Shown: positions 41,935 to 51,393 of the stretch, piece by piece
Layout: every line of letters starts with the position of its first letter
Position numbering within the stretch: the stretch's first letter is position 1
Assembly: GCF_024806495.1 (NCBI RefSeq)
Contig: NZ_JANUFF010000001.1
Location: 1-64,000, forward strand
DNA: 64,000 nucleotides
Reading direction: 5' to 3'
Source: Chryseobacterium sp. JUb7
GTDB lineage: Bacteria; Bacteroidota; Bacteroidia; Flavobacteriales; Weeksellaceae
The notes under the pieces: generated by a model
Told to the model about the DNA's origin: nothing
The model's input: only the letters and a program-made list of their open reading frames with translations
Database searches by the model: none
Program-made: the position numbers and the translations under genes

Positions 41935-43452
41935 ATGGAAAATTATAAAAAAAAGGAAATTAATAAAAGCTTTGAAAAGATCATCAGAAAGTATGGTCAT
42001 TTAAAAGCATCGGAGAAAGATAAAAAAACGATCACTGACAGACTTGAGTACCTCAAGAAAAATGGGAAATTTTCGGATGTCACATCTGATGATCCAAATG
42101 AAGCAAAAACAAAATTGCAATGGATAGACTTTGTTCAGCAGGGTGGAGGAACATTAGGGATCTCTCTGGTAGGATATACCTTCGTACTGGAATATGTCGG
42201 AATACGTTTTTTGAGATTGGCTGGAACCAGTGCTGGGGCTATCAATACGCTTTTCTTAGCGGCTATTGGAGAAAAAGATGATCCCAAAACTCCGGAATTA
42301 TTTGATATGATGGACGATGTGAGCAGATTTAATATGAAGAGTTTTATTGATACAAAAAATAAGCTGATCAGACAAATGATTTTTAAAGGAAAAGGATTGA
42401 TAATGAATTTTTTAGGAATTTCGCTTGTTTTACTGCTGCTTGTGCTGTTTCCGTTGCCGGTAATAGGTTATATCGGTGTTGAAGGAAAAGTTGTTTATGT
42501 AATCTTTATGATTATTTTCATAGTTTGGATAGGTTACATATATTATCTCTTAACAAGTTTTGGAAAAAATAATTTCGGAATCAGCCCTGGAAACGCTTTT
42601 GAATCATTTCTTGAAAAAGAGCTCAGGGATTTTGGCGTGGAAAATCAGAAAAATCTTGATGACAAAGCAAAATTATGCTTTAAGTTCAAAGTAGAAGGCG
42701 ATCATGCTATAGGTATTGAAATTATAGATGGTCAGACAAAAAATAATAGATCCATTATCTTAAAACTTGACTTGAAAAATAATAAGTTTGATGAAGCTTA
42801 TCAGTGGCTTAAAGTTGATTATTCTTTTGTAACAACAGACATGTACAATGAGTGTAAGATTGTACTGCCCAGAGAAGCCAATCTGTATTTTGAAAATTCT
42901 TCGACACAGAATCCTGCGCAATATGTAAGAGCTTCTATGGCAATTCCTTTTTTCTTTAAGCCTAAAATTTTTAAAACCTATAAGGAGAAAGTAAAAGACA
43001 ACTACCTCTGGGAATCATGGAAAGGAATAAATATTCAGCGTGTAAAAACGTATGGTGTTTGTATTGATGGGGGATCGTTATCAAATTTTCCTATTAATCT
43101 TTTTCACAATTCTAAAATTGAAGTGCCGAGAGTTCCCATATTTGGAGCGAGAATCGTAGATGAAAAACCCATTAACAGAGAGGAAAGAATAATGTCTTTC
43201 GGAAGTTTCCTTAAGAAAATAATAAATACACTCCGAAGTAATGAGGACAACTCTTTTTTAGCAATTAATCCATTTTATAAAAAGTATTGTATTGCGGAAA
43301 TAAAAACTTATGATACCCAAGTTAGCTGGCTGAATTTTGATTTAACACAGAAACAAAAAGATGCACTTTTTATAGAAGGTGTTGAAGAAGCTTTATGCTT
43401 CCTTGAAAAATTTGACTGGGAAAATTATAAACTTGAAAGAAAAAAAGTATGA
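41935..43452 (+). CDS. Membrane-spanning patatin-like phospholipase
   Basis: 505 aa from the ATG at 41935; a TTG 3 codons upstream is less likely. The patatin fold is split. QQGGGTLGISLVGYTFVLE gives the oxyanion loop, GTSAG the nucleophile Ser (~99), and CIDGGSLSNFP the catalytic Asp (~378). Between them lie two membrane helices (about residues 158-205: MNFLGISLVLLLLVLFPLPV and VVYVIFMIIFIVWIGYIYYL). The protein is thus a membrane-embedded lipid hydrolase. The next gene overlaps by 4 nt (ATGA) and encodes a membrane protein, perhaps its partner. A defence or lipid-turnover role is possible. Confidence 0.85.
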   Translation: MENYKKKEINKSFEKIIRKYGHLKASEKDKKTITDRLEYLKKNGKFSDVTSDDPNEAKTKLQWIDFVQQGGGTLGISLVGYTFVLEYVGIRFLRLAGTSAGAINTLFLAAIGEKDDPKTPELFDMMDDVSRFNMKSFIDTKNKLIRQMIFKGKGLIMNFLGISLVLLLLVLFPLPVIGYIGVEGKVVYVIFMIIFIVWIGYIYYLLTSFGKNNFGISPGNAFESFLEKELRDFGVENQKNLDDKAKLCFKFKVEGDHAIGIEIIDGQTKNNRSIILKLDLKNNKFDEAYQWLKVDYSFVTTDMYNECKIVLPREANLYFENSSTQNPAQYVRASMAIPFFFKPKIFKTYKEKVKDNYLWESWKGINIQRVKTYGVCIDGGSLSNFPINLFHNSKIEVPRVPIFGARIVDEKPINREERIMSFGSFLKKIINTLRSNEDNSFLAINPFYKKYCIAEIKTYDTQVSWLNFDLTQKQKDALFIEGVEEALCFLEKFDWENYKLERKKV

Positions 43453-44084
43453 TACAGCGCGTACTCAAAGATTTAGGGCTTTTCATGGCAACAGCCTTAT
43501 GGGGAATAATGACTTATTTACAAATTTCGAAATATCTGGAAGTTCTTAAAAGTGGAAATTGTTTTACTTATCATCCTTTGCAAGATTGGTGTAAGGTTTG
43601 CAAATTCGAAATTGATACTTTAAAATATGATAATTTCTTTATCTTTTTTTTCGGGATGTTTTTGATTTGTTATGTGATTACTTTAATGAGTATTCTTGTT
43701 ACACCGGACCGAACATCAAAAATAAAGGAACAGACTAAAAAAAATATTAAAATATTCTTATGGATGCTTCTTGTTTTTTCAGTTTTGTATATGATCTCCG
43801 ATGGCTATGAAAATAGCCTGTCGTGCAGAAAATTGATTGAAAAAGGTGGCGATTTTAATTATTTAAGTCAATTAAAAACAATAAAATGGGTATCGGCTTT
43901 ATTTGTATTGTTTGCGTGTTTATATATCGACTGGATATATTTTAAGAATTATAAGAACATTGGCTTTAGGCTAAGTATACTTCTGATTTTAATATTTATT
44001 GTTGTTATCGGATTAGATATCTATCATTATTTTACAGAAGGAAGCTTTCGGTTAAAAGAATTGGTTGATCGGGTCTTTATGTAA
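43449..44084 (+). CDS. Membrane protein coupled to the patatin
   Basis: 211 aa with about five transmembrane helices (LGLFMATALWGIMTYLQI, FFIFFFGMFLICYVITLM, IFLWMLLVFSVLYMISDGY, TIKWVSALFVLFACLYIDW, ILLILIFIVVIGLDIYHYF). A Cys pair (CKVC) and a further Cys lie in the outer loops. No family recognised. Overlap ATGA with the patatin implies a stable complex or common task. Confidence 0.65.
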   Translation: MIQRVLKDLGLFMATALWGIMTYLQISKYLEVLKSGNCFTYHPLQDWCKVCKFEIDTLKYDNFFIFFFGMFLICYVITLMSILVTPDRTSKIKEQTKKNIKIFLWMLLVFSVLYMISDGYENSLSCRKLIEKGGDFNYLSQLKTIKWVSALFVLFACLYIDWIYFKNYKNIGFRLSILLILIFIVVIGLDIYHYFTEGSFRLKELVDRVFM

Positions 44085-44134
44085 ATGTTTTTTAGCTGAT
44101 TAATATTGATAATACAGTGTGTTTTAATAAAAAA

Positions 44135-44156
44135 TGGCGGCTTAACTGAGCCGCTA
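44135..44156. terminator. Bidirectional terminator
   Basis: TGGCGGCT / AGCCGCTA stem (one G:T) with a 6-nt loop between convergent genes; A run before, T run after. Confidence 0.7.
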
Positions 44157-44159
44157 TTT

Positions 44160-44927
44160 CTATTTTTTCCTTCCATACATCAAAATCCTTTTAAAAGAAT
44201 AAATAGCTGGGAGCTTGGTGAAGTTTTTCGCAATTCGTTGTTTGAATTCTTTTGTGAAAAGCTGTTGCTGCTCATCATTCAATTTTTCCAGATAAGGAAT
44301 CAAAGCCGATCCTGATATAAAATTGAATAGTGTCTCATGATCTTCGGCAATAATAGGATATACTTTTTGCGAGAGATTAAGATCTTCGATTCCATTTTCA
44401 AATAAAATCTGTGCATATTCATCAATGGAGAGGACTGCAGATGGGCGGTTCCAGCTATTGAGCTGAGTTTTGAAAGGCTCTTCGTTGGCCAGCTCGAATA
44501 ATATTTGATTCAGGATATTCCCCGGCTGGTAAGGCATTTGAATAGCCAGCTGACCGCCGGTTTCCAACCTCGAAATCAAAGTGGGGAAAAGTTTTTGATG
44601 ATCATCAGACCATTGGAGTGCAGCATTGCTGAAAATAAGATCCCATTTTTCGTCGCTGTCCAATACCTCTTCGGTAGTTGCCTGTCGGAAATGAAGGCGG
44701 TCATTTTCAAGACCTTTTGATTTTTCAAGCATTTCAGCAGAAGAATCAATGCCTACCCATGTTGCGTCAGGAAATTTTTCGGCAAGAATAGCTGTTTGCT
44801 CACCGGTTCCACATCCCAGATCGATGGCTTTCATCTGTGGTTTATTCCGGATCAGATCGGCAAGATCAAAAAAAGGTTTGAAGCGTATATTTTTAAATTG
44901 ATTATAAATATCGGGATTCCAAGGCAT
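44160..44927 (-). CDS. Trans-aconitate 2-methyltransferase-like SAM methyltransferase
   Basis: 255 aa, the length of Tam. It begins MPWNPDIYNQF as in Tam; motif I is AIDLGCGTGEQTAILA, motif II VGIDSSAEML, and LIFSNAALQWSDD follows. All SAM-binding elements are intact. Tam methylates trans-aconitate, removing an inhibitor of aconitase. Substrate here is inferred from family likeness only. Alone on its strand between terminators. Confidence 0.8.
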   Translation of the reverse strand: MPWNPDIYNQFKNIRFKPFFDLADLIRNKPQMKAIDLGCGTGEQTAILAEKFPDATWVGIDSSAEMLEKSKGLENDRLHFRQATTEEVLDSDEKWDLIFSNAALQWSDDHQKLFPTLISRLETGGQLAIQMPYQPGNILNQILFELANEEPFKTQLNSWNRPSAVLSIDEYAQILFENGIEDLNLSQKVYPIIAEDHETLFNFISGSALIPYLEKLNDEQQQLFTKEFKQRIAKNFTKLPAIYSFKRILMYGRKK

Positions 44928-45098
44928 AATTTGTAAGTTTAATGATAGTTCAAGTTAACCTTTTTTAGCATTAAAATAATAACTGAAGTATTAAAAAAGC
45001 CTTAAAAATTATACATTTTTCATTCGGAATTTAGAATATCTGTTCAGTTTATCTTATAAATCAGGATGAGAAAATTTAGATTATACTACAATAGAAAA

Positions 45099-45569
45099 TC
45101 AAAGAATTTGCGGACTTTCCTTGATGCTATTCATGACGAAAATACTTTTTGTCTGTCCGATTCCTTCAATTTCGGATAGTTTATTGACAAAAAATTCATG
45201 AAATTCATCCATATTGGGAGCCAGAATCTTCAGCATGAAATCAAAATCACCACTGATATTATAAAATTCCACGACTTCTTTCAGCTTGCTCACTTCTTCA
45301 ATAAACTGTCCTGCCATTTTTTTATTATGAGCATTCAGTGCAATCATACAAATGACCATCATCCCTTTATTCACTTTTTTGCGGTCTACAACAGTTGTGT
45401 ATTCTTTAATGATTCCAAGTTTTTCCATACGTTTGATACGCTCATGAGTAGGTGTGGGGCTCAGATTAATTCTGTTGGCAATATCACGGACGCTTAGTTT
45501 GGCATCTTTCTGCAAAATTCTCAGGATTGATAGGTCTTTTTCGTCAGGACTGTAATTTTCTGTTGCCAT
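45099..45569 (-). CDS. Lrp/AsnC-family transcriptional regulator
   Basis: 156 aa from MATENYSPDEKD; an ATG 30 codons upstream would add an unusual hydrophobic lead. HTH with LSVRDIANRINLSPTPTHER (about residues 28-47), then the RAM ligand-binding domain (FYNISGDFDFMLKILAPNMD, IEGIGQTKSIFVMNSIK). Responds to amino acids as an oligomer. It is divergent from an MFS exporter 143 bp away and likely regulates it and itself. Confidence 0.9.
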   Translation of the reverse strand: MATENYSPDEKDLSILRILQKDAKLSVRDIANRINLSPTPTHERIKRMEKLGIIKEYTTVVDRKKVNKGMMVICMIALNAHNKKMAGQFIEEVSKLKEVVEFYNISGDFDFMLKILAPNMDEFHEFFVNKLSEIEGIGQTKSIFVMNSIKESPQIL

Positions 45570-45687
45570 TTGTTCTGTTTTTAGGAAGTAAGTATTGCTT
45601 AAAAGAATATTTGTTCTTTTAAAGAGGTTTAAAATGTAAATATGTTCCAAATTTACCACTTAATTTTTATAAATGTTCTATTAAATA

Positions 45688-45695
45688 TAATTTTG
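45688..45695 (+). promoter_or_regulatory. Candidate -7 box for the MFS gene
   Basis: TAATTTTG fits TAnnTTTG, 17 nt before the ATG at 45713. The upstream -33 TTG is not obvious, so this is moderate support only. Confidence 0.4.
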
Positions 45696-45712
45696 CAGGA
45701 AATTTGAATATT

Positions 45713-47101
45713 ATGGACGCAAGGAAAAATTTGATATTAATTTTAGCATCGGTGGGAACTTTTGTAGAGGCTTTGGATATTGCCATTATTAATTTAACGA
45801 TTCCTGCTATTCAGAAACAGTTTGGTATTGGAGCTGAGATGGTTCAGTGGCTTCAGACCTTATATGTATTATTTTTCGGTGGTTTTTTAATTATCGGAGG
45901 GAAACTTTCGGATCAGATCGGAAGAAAGAAAATATTTTTGATAGGAGGGTTAATTTTCATGCTGACATCCTTAGGAGCCGGATTATCTGCAAGTTTTGAA
46001 ACTTTAGCTATTTTCAGAGCGCTTCAAGGGTTGGGGGCTGCCTTTATCATGCCTTCGGCAATGTCTATTGTGACCAATACCTTCAAAGAAGACCAGGAGC
46101 GTAACCGTGCGATTGGAATTTTCAGTTCTTTTGCTGCCATCGGATCGGGTAGTGGTTTGTCTATCGGCGGTATCATCAGTACTTATCTGAGTTGGCATTG
46201 GGTCTTTCTGATCAATGTTCCTATTTTATTAGTTACCCTGATTCTTGCCTATCAGTATCTCCCAAAAGATGAAAAAGCAGGAAATACTCAAAAAACAGAT
46301 ATATTTTCAGGCATATTATTGGTGGTAGGACTGTTGAGCTTAACCTATGGGACGCATGAACTCATCCATATCAAAGAACAGCCGTTTATGATTGCAGGCT
46401 CTCTGGTACTGGCAATTGTATTGTTATTAATGGTATTTTACCGGTTGAAATCAATTTCTGAACCCTTAATTGATCTGAAATTATTCAGATACAAATCACT
46501 GGTGATCGCGAATATCGCATTTGTAGCATTAGGTGCATTTTTCATCGGATTTTTATTTTTAATCTCATTAATGTTGCAGAAAGATATGAATCACAGTGCA
46601 GCTTCAGCGGGGTTAATGTTGGTTCCTTTCAGTGTAATGTCGGCTTTGGTGGCCAAATTTATACTCCCTCACGTTTCCAAAAGATTAAATTCTTCGCAGA
46701 TGGGCGTTTTTGGATGGCTATTTATGCTGACAGGTGCTTTGACATTACTGATCTCGGTTTATACGGGACATCCGCTGACGGTTGTTTTATTGGGGGCAGC
46801 CTGTATTTCAGGAATCGGAATGACTTTCTGTTTTACTGCTCTGTCGGTTTTAGGAATTCAGGATGCTGATCCTTCAAGTTACGGCGTGGCTTCAAGCTTA
46901 AGTTCTACAAGTTATTTCTTAGGAGCAGGAATAGGTTTGTCATTCATGACCTTGATGAGCCAGATTTTTCCGTCAAAATATGCGGTAGGAGAACTGAGTG
47001 TTATGATTTTAGTAGCTTATGCAGTATTGGCGCTGGGAATGTTGTTGTATTTTATATTTAAAAGCATAAAAGTGAAAAAAGCAGTTATAGCGGTTTCTTA
47101 A
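45713..47101 (+). CDS. MFS drug/amino-acid exporter, 14-TM DHA2 type
   Basis: 462 aa from the ATG at 45713. It has ~14 membrane helices, motif A GGKLSDQIGRKK after helix 2, FRALQGLGAAFIMPSAMSIV (motif B/C region) and GSGSGLSIGGIISTYLSWHW. This matches the EmrB/QacA drug:H+ antiporter group. The substrate cannot be read from sequence; divergence from an Lrp regulator suggests export of an amino-acid-like compound. A REP-like element with a 22-bp hairpin follows the stop. Confidence 0.88.
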   Translation: MDARKNLILILASVGTFVEALDIAIINLTIPAIQKQFGIGAEMVQWLQTLYVLFFGGFLIIGGKLSDQIGRKKIFLIGGLIFMLTSLGAGLSASFETLAIFRALQGLGAAFIMPSAMSIVTNTFKEDQERNRAIGIFSSFAAIGSGSGLSIGGIISTYLSWHWVFLINVPILLVTLILAYQYLPKDEKAGNTQKTDIFSGILLVVGLLSLTYGTHELIHIKEQPFMIAGSLVLAIVLLLMVFYRLKSISEPLIDLKLFRYKSLVIANIAFVALGAFFIGFLFLISLMLQKDMNHSAASAGLMLVPFSVMSALVAKFILPHVSKRLNSSQMGVFGWLFMLTGALTLLISVYTGHPLTVVLLGAACISGIGMTFCFTALSVLGIQDADPSSYGVASSLSSTSYFLGAGIGLSFMTLMSQIFPSKYAVGELSVMILVAYAVLALGMLLYFIFKSIKVKKAVIAVS

Positions 47102-47137
47102 GATGGAGTAACAGTGAGCCTGGCGACGCTTTTATTT

Positions 47138-47170
47138 GAAGCTTTTTCCTGCTCTTTGCACTCGCTATTT
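47138..47170 (-). repeat. Dispersed 33-nt repeat, copy 2
   Basis: Reverse complement matches 130-162 at about 28 of 33 positions. It sits directly before the perfect hairpin at 47167. Outer arms (AGCCTGGCGACGC near 47118 and GCGACGATCAGGGCT near 47230) extend the palindrome to ~130 bp. Confidence 0.55.
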
Positions 47171-47213
47171 TTGTGGTTTCTGCGGGCCAAAGGCCCGCAG
47201 AAACCACAAAAAT
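47167..47213. terminator. Perfect 22-bp hairpin
   Basis: A 22-nt arm ending GGTTTCTGCGGGCC is followed by loop AAA and the exact complementary arm starting GGCCCGCAGAAACC. It lies 66 nt past the MFS stop. It can terminate transcription in both directions but is unusually long and perfect, so it may be a mobile REP-type unit used as a terminator. Confidence 0.7.
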
Positions 47214-47368
47214 GAGCTCAGACAAATGCGACGATCAGGGCTAGGATAAAGTTATCTTTTCAATCGCTGTCAGTAAACTTCTAACCTTGATCTTCCAGCC
47301 ATCTGAAAAATTAAAACTATATAAAAGAAAGGATCGGTATTATGCTGATTCTTTTTTATTTTAGCAGC

Positions 47369-48115
47369 ATGAAAATTCAAATCATCAGCGATCTGCATCA
47401 GGAATTCGGACTGACAGATCTCTCTTTTGATCATGCAGATGTGGTTGTACTGGCTGGAGATGTCAATCTCGGAACAAAAGGTATTGAATGGATTAAAACT
47501 AAAATCCCGGATAAACCTGTTATCTATGTTCTTGGAAATCATGAGTATTATAAAGGCTCATATCCGAAGACTTTAAACAAAATAAAAGATGCTGCGCAAA
47601 ATTCTAATGTGTTTGTGCTTGAAAATTCTTTTGTCGATATTGATGGGATACGTTTTCACGGAACTACATTATGGACAGATTTTTCCCTTTTTGGAAACCC
47701 TATGCATTATGGCTTTATCTGTCAAAATGGGATGAATGATTATAAACAGATCAGAAGAGATCCGTCGTATTCTAAAATGAGATCGGTTGATATATTTAAA
47801 ATACACCAGCTTTCAAAGGTATGACTTACGGAAAGTCTTGAAAGCTCGGAAGGTCTGAAAAATATAGTCGTTACCCATCACGCACCGAGCATCCGGTCTG
47901 TTCCGGAGCAGTATAAAGAAGATCCGCTTACCTCAGCCTATGCGTCAGATTTTGAAGATTTTATTATAAAGCAAAAACCATTGTACTGGATTCACGGACA
48001 TATTCACACACCTTGCAGATACAGAATTGGCGAAACAGAAATTATCTGCAATCCTCACGGCTATATCGATGAAAAATACAATGGTTATGATAAAGAATTG
48101 ATTATAGAAGTTTAG
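47369..48115 (+). pseudogene. Metallophosphoesterase interrupted by one in-frame TGA
   Basis: Calcineurin-like phosphoesterase. MKIQIISDLHQEFG (DxH), VVLAGDVNLG (GD) and LGNHEYYKG (GNHE) lie before the TGA at 47822-47824. After it the same frame continues unbroken for 96 codons with VVTHHAPS (H) and WIHGHIHTP (GHxH), ending at a TAG. All metal motifs of a ~250-aa enzyme are thus present but split. The context SKV-stop-LTESLE fits an original Trp codon TGG changed to TGA. It is either a recent inactivating point mutation or a base error. The final codons overlap the convergent gene by 4 nt. Confidence 0.85.
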
Positions 48116-49092
48116 TTGTTGCTGATTTCGATCATGAATTTTTTTACGGCATCATAGGCATCAGTTCTTTTGGAAAAGGCTGGATATATTTCTACATGAG
48201 CCGCTCCAGAGCTTTTCAGCCACTGGGTCCATATAATTTTCATGATTTCAAAATCTGTAGGCTGTACCGTTGTTGAACCGTTCTTATCAAGTGATCTGTC
48301 AACCATTTCTAAGACCAGAACATTCACATTTTTCAAATTATTACTGGTTTTTTTAATTAGATATTCCGGTTTTGATTGAATAAATTTTTCAAGATCTACC
48401 GATTTACTATTGATAAATTCCTGTCGTATTTTTTTTATAGACTGTTGATCAAAAGTATATCCGGCACTGTTGTTAGCACTTTCTATATAGCCATCTGTGA
48501 AAAGAACCACTACATTTTTGGTGTTCTTGATGATGCTGTTTTTTCCATTAGAAATAGTTATACTGGGCTCATTAATTAGAGAAGGAGTTATTGTTTGATT
48601 GAGATAATTCCATACATCTGATCCTGCGGGGTTTTTAAGAGAATAAGTGTAAATTTTTGATATATTTTTTTTAAAAATGGAAATAGCTGGTTTTAAATGA
48701 TGTCTTTTAAAATTAGAAGCATCTCTTATTTTTCCTTTAAATTCTCTGAAATTGATTTGAAGATTTTTGGCATCAGCTACTTGGGAATTATTAAGAACTC
48801 CACGATTAATAAAATCAAATTTATAACTATCCAACTGATTCATTCGCCTGTTATTAACGGTAAGAAAATTTCCGATACTATCAATGACTGTATTTAGCAA
48901 AAGGGTATCGTGTATAGGTTTTGGATGGATATCAGGATTGATTCTGTTGGACAAATCCGGTACTAATAATACATTAAAGTCATATGTTTTTGAAACTTTA
49001 TTGACAATCTCGTTACAGTCTTCTTTTTTGCAACAAATTGTATTCAAGGAAATTATAATGATATATAATAAAAAATAAAATATGTTTTTCAT
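48112..49092 (-). CDS. Lipoprotein with vWA-like domain
   Basis: 326 aa. Lipoprotein signal (FLLYIIIISLNTICC). FNVLLVPDLSNRIN resembles the start and metal-site DxSxx of von Willebrand A domains, and VVVLFTDGYIESA the later TDG strand. These suggest a divergent vWA fold, with the DxSNR variant of the MIDAS. It follows the PLD-like membrane gene after 11 nt, so both form one operon at the envelope. Function unknown. Confidence 0.65.
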   Translation of the reverse strand: MKNIFYFLLYIIIISLNTICCKKEDCNEIVNKVSKTYDFNVLLVPDLSNRINPDIHPKPIHDTLLLNTVIDSIGNFLTVNNRRMNQLDSYKFDFINRGVLNNSQVADAKNLQINFREFKGKIRDASNFKRHHLKPAISIFKKNISKIYTYSLKNPAGSDVWNYLNQTITPSLINEPSITISNGKNSIIKNTKNVVVLFTDGYIESANNSAGYTFDQQSIKKIRQEFINSKSVDLEKFIQSKPEYLIKKTSNNLKNVNVLVLEMVDRSLDKNGSTTVQPTDFEIMKIIWTQWLKSSGAAHVEIYPAFSKRTDAYDAVKKFMIEISNN

Positions 49093-49103
49093 GATTTATA
49101 AAA

Positions 49104-51167
49104 TTAATTTTGTGCAAATTCAGAATTAAAACTTTTTTGAATATTGGTTATACTCAGCCAGTTTTCACATTCTCTGATGGCTTCTGTAGTCTTAGCTTCT
49201 GCTTTGTGTATTGCATAGATTTCAAATAAATATTTACTCCAGCCTTCCATGAAAATATTCACCCTATTTTTCATTTCAGCTTTTGATACAGGAAGTTTAT
49301 CATTATCTACCTGACTTTGATAAATATGGGCCAGATTTTCTACTTTTTCTGTAAAGGATAATAAAAGCTGTTTGAGATTATTGATTTTTGTATTTGCCTG
49401 TATCGGAAGCTCTTGTAATTGTTTGATGAGGGCGATGTTTTGTTTTTCTAAAGAGGCTATTTCACTATTTATTCTACCATTTTCTTCTTTTAACTCATTA
49501 ATTTGGGTCTGATGGACAAGCATTTCTTCTTCATATTTACTCACAATGAATTTTGTCTTTTCCTGATGATGAGTTTGTGTTCTTTTTTGATAAGAATGAT
49601 ATAATTTGTCCATGACAAGACCAAACAAATACACGCCTAAAGTTCCAAGTATAAAAACTAACCAAAAGTTTTCTGTTACAATAATATCTTTAAAGCCAAT
49701 TATTTCATTGGTTTGATTCATCATATAGTCAATATAATTAATGTTTTTGGCAACTCTGTATGCAATAAAACAGTCAACAACAAAAATTAAAAAATAACCT
49801 CCATAATTATTATAAAATTTAATGAATTTTGAATTTTGATTAGTTTTAATATCATTAGACTCATCTTTATTTGAAGTAATAATTTTCATAATGCCCAGCC
49901 CCAAAGGAATACAGACAAAGAGAAAAAGAAATAAAATTCCTCCTATTCCTTTACTCCATATTTTTGATATGGCTTCAGGATCAAAAACTTCAGGAGTTTC
50001 AGGTTTTATATTTGCATCAATAGCAGCTAAGGTTTCGTTTTTGGAAAATATAAAAATGTAGGCAACAGAGGAGTAAAATACAAAGATGTAGAAAAGTAAC
50101 ATTGTAAACATAAAAAGTAATATTGCTGTCAACGGCCAGTTCACAGGAGGTTTTACAAAATCTACTTTAAGCTCATTGATCTTCTTTAATAAAGAATCAA
50201 TCTTATCTTGTATAAACGGAATTTTAATCGAGTTGGTAGACTCAGCAATCTGTTTTTTCTCTTCAATATTCTTTTCGTTTTGCTGAATATTCTTTTCAGT
50301 ATTTTGAAGGTCTGCTGTAAGGTTATAGTTCAGGGAGTCAATTTCGTTCTGCGTTTTCATTTCTACATTTCCGATGCTTACTTTCAGCTGTTCTTCGATT
50401 CTGTTTTTAAGTCTCGTTTTCTTTTCGGCAATCACTTCGATTTCGTTAATGAAATTCGAATAGAGACTGTCCATTGCCTGAGGAAGCACCTGATGATCAC
50501 CCTGATTTTCAAAGGCCCTCTGATAAGCATTGTCTTTTAACAGATTTTTATCAAAAGAACCTACTTCAGTAGCAATGATATTATCAAGCACATCTTTAAA
50601 ATCTTTTAACGACTGTTCCTGAAAATTAAGGGGCTTTGTTTCTGCTTCATTTTTCTCAGTGATGATCGGGCTTACAAAAGCTTTTTCGTCTCTTTCAATT
50701 TCCTCAAGACTGTATCCGTTGTTGAGTTTTTCTACACGATCTTTTATTTTAAAAAAACTATCGGTCAGTTCATTTACGGTTTTAGGGAAATTGGTTACCA
50801 ATACCTGTTCATGGTTGTTTTTTGCATTATTAGACCAGTTGTAGGAGCCGGAAATCGCAATGGTACGGTCGATAACACAGAATTTAAGGTTCATCATCCC
50901 GTAACCGACATTTTTTATGCGGGTAAAGTTCAGCCCCTGATTAACCAATACATCAAAGTCTAGTTTTTCATTGTCAGGCTGATCGGATAAGATTAATGAA
51001 ACCTTTACGTTTTCAGAAAGCTTCTCCTGAATAATGCTATACAATTCGTGATTGGTAAACCAGGCCATGGCAATTAATATTTCTGACCTGGCGTTCTTCA
51101 GTTCCGATTTAATTCTTTCCAGAATTTCATCAGTATTCGAAATGGAATCTTGAATCATGCTGTTCAT
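49104..51167 (-). CDS. Membrane PLD-like protein lacking the catalytic His
   Basis: 687 aa. The N-terminal ~125 residues are one phospholipase D-like domain: ILIAMAWFTNHEL, then MMNLKFCVID with K95 and D100 of HxKxxxxD, and SGSYNWSNNAKNNHEQVLV. The expected His is Asn93, so hydrolysis by the usual mechanism is unlikely. A coiled-coil region (260-330), about four membrane helices (345-375, ~405-430, ~455-475, ~500-520) and a second long coiled coil (530-620) follow. It may be a non-catalytic binding module on a membrane scaffold. Operon with a vWA-like lipoprotein. Confidence 0.8.
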   Translation of the reverse strand: MNSMIQDSISNTDEILERIKSELKNARSEILIAMAWFTNHELYSIIQEKLSENVKVSLILSDQPDNEKLDFDVLVNQGLNFTRIKNVGYGMMNLKFCVIDRTIAISGSYNWSNNAKNNHEQVLVTNFPKTVNELTDSFFKIKDRVEKLNNGYSLEEIERDEKAFVSPIITEKNEAETKPLNFQEQSLKDFKDVLDNIIATEVGSFDKNLLKDNAYQRAFENQGDHQVLPQAMDSLYSNFINEIEVIAEKKTRLKNRIEEQLKVSIGNVEMKTQNEIDSLNYNLTADLQNTEKNIQQNEKNIEEKKQIAESTNSIKIPFIQDKIDSLLKKINELKVDFVKPPVNWPLTAILLFMFTMLLFYIFVFYSSVAYIFIFSKNETLAAIDANIKPETPEVFDPEAISKIWSKGIGGILFLFLFVCIPLGLGIMKIITSNKDESNDIKTNQNSKFIKFYNNYGGYFLIFVVDCFIAYRVAKNINYIDYMMNQTNEIIGFKDIIVTENFWLVFILGTLGVYLFGLVMDKLYHSYQKRTQTHHQEKTKFIVSKYEEEMLVHQTQINELKEENGRINSEIASLEKQNIALIKQLQELPIQANTKINNLKQLLLSFTEKVENLAHIYQSQVDNDKLPVSKAEMKNRVNIFMEGWSKYLFEIYAIHKAEAKTTEAIRECENWLSITNIQKSFNSEFAQN

Positions 51168-51393
51168 AATTATGGTTATAAAGTTTTATAATGAAAAGTT
51201 TTCTATGGTTTAGTTTGTATCGTGATTTTTATTTCACGTTTCAAAAGTAGAAATACTAAAAATGTGTTCTTTACGGTTTCCCGTAAATGAAAAAAGACTT
51301 CCCAATGAATATTTTCCATCATTGCATAACATCAAGCCTGAATTCTATAACAGTCCGCTGATCTTTACCTCGATCTTTGCTCAAAAATTTAGA

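Noticed and set aside
47342..47368. Upstream ATG for the metallophosphoesterase
   Set aside because: The family begins directly at MKIQIISDLH; the nine extra residues are hydrophobic and unlike the family.
47822..47824. Selenocysteine codon in the metallophosphoesterase
   Set aside because: No SECIS-like hairpin seen directly after it, and the family has no Sec at this place; Trp to stop is simpler.
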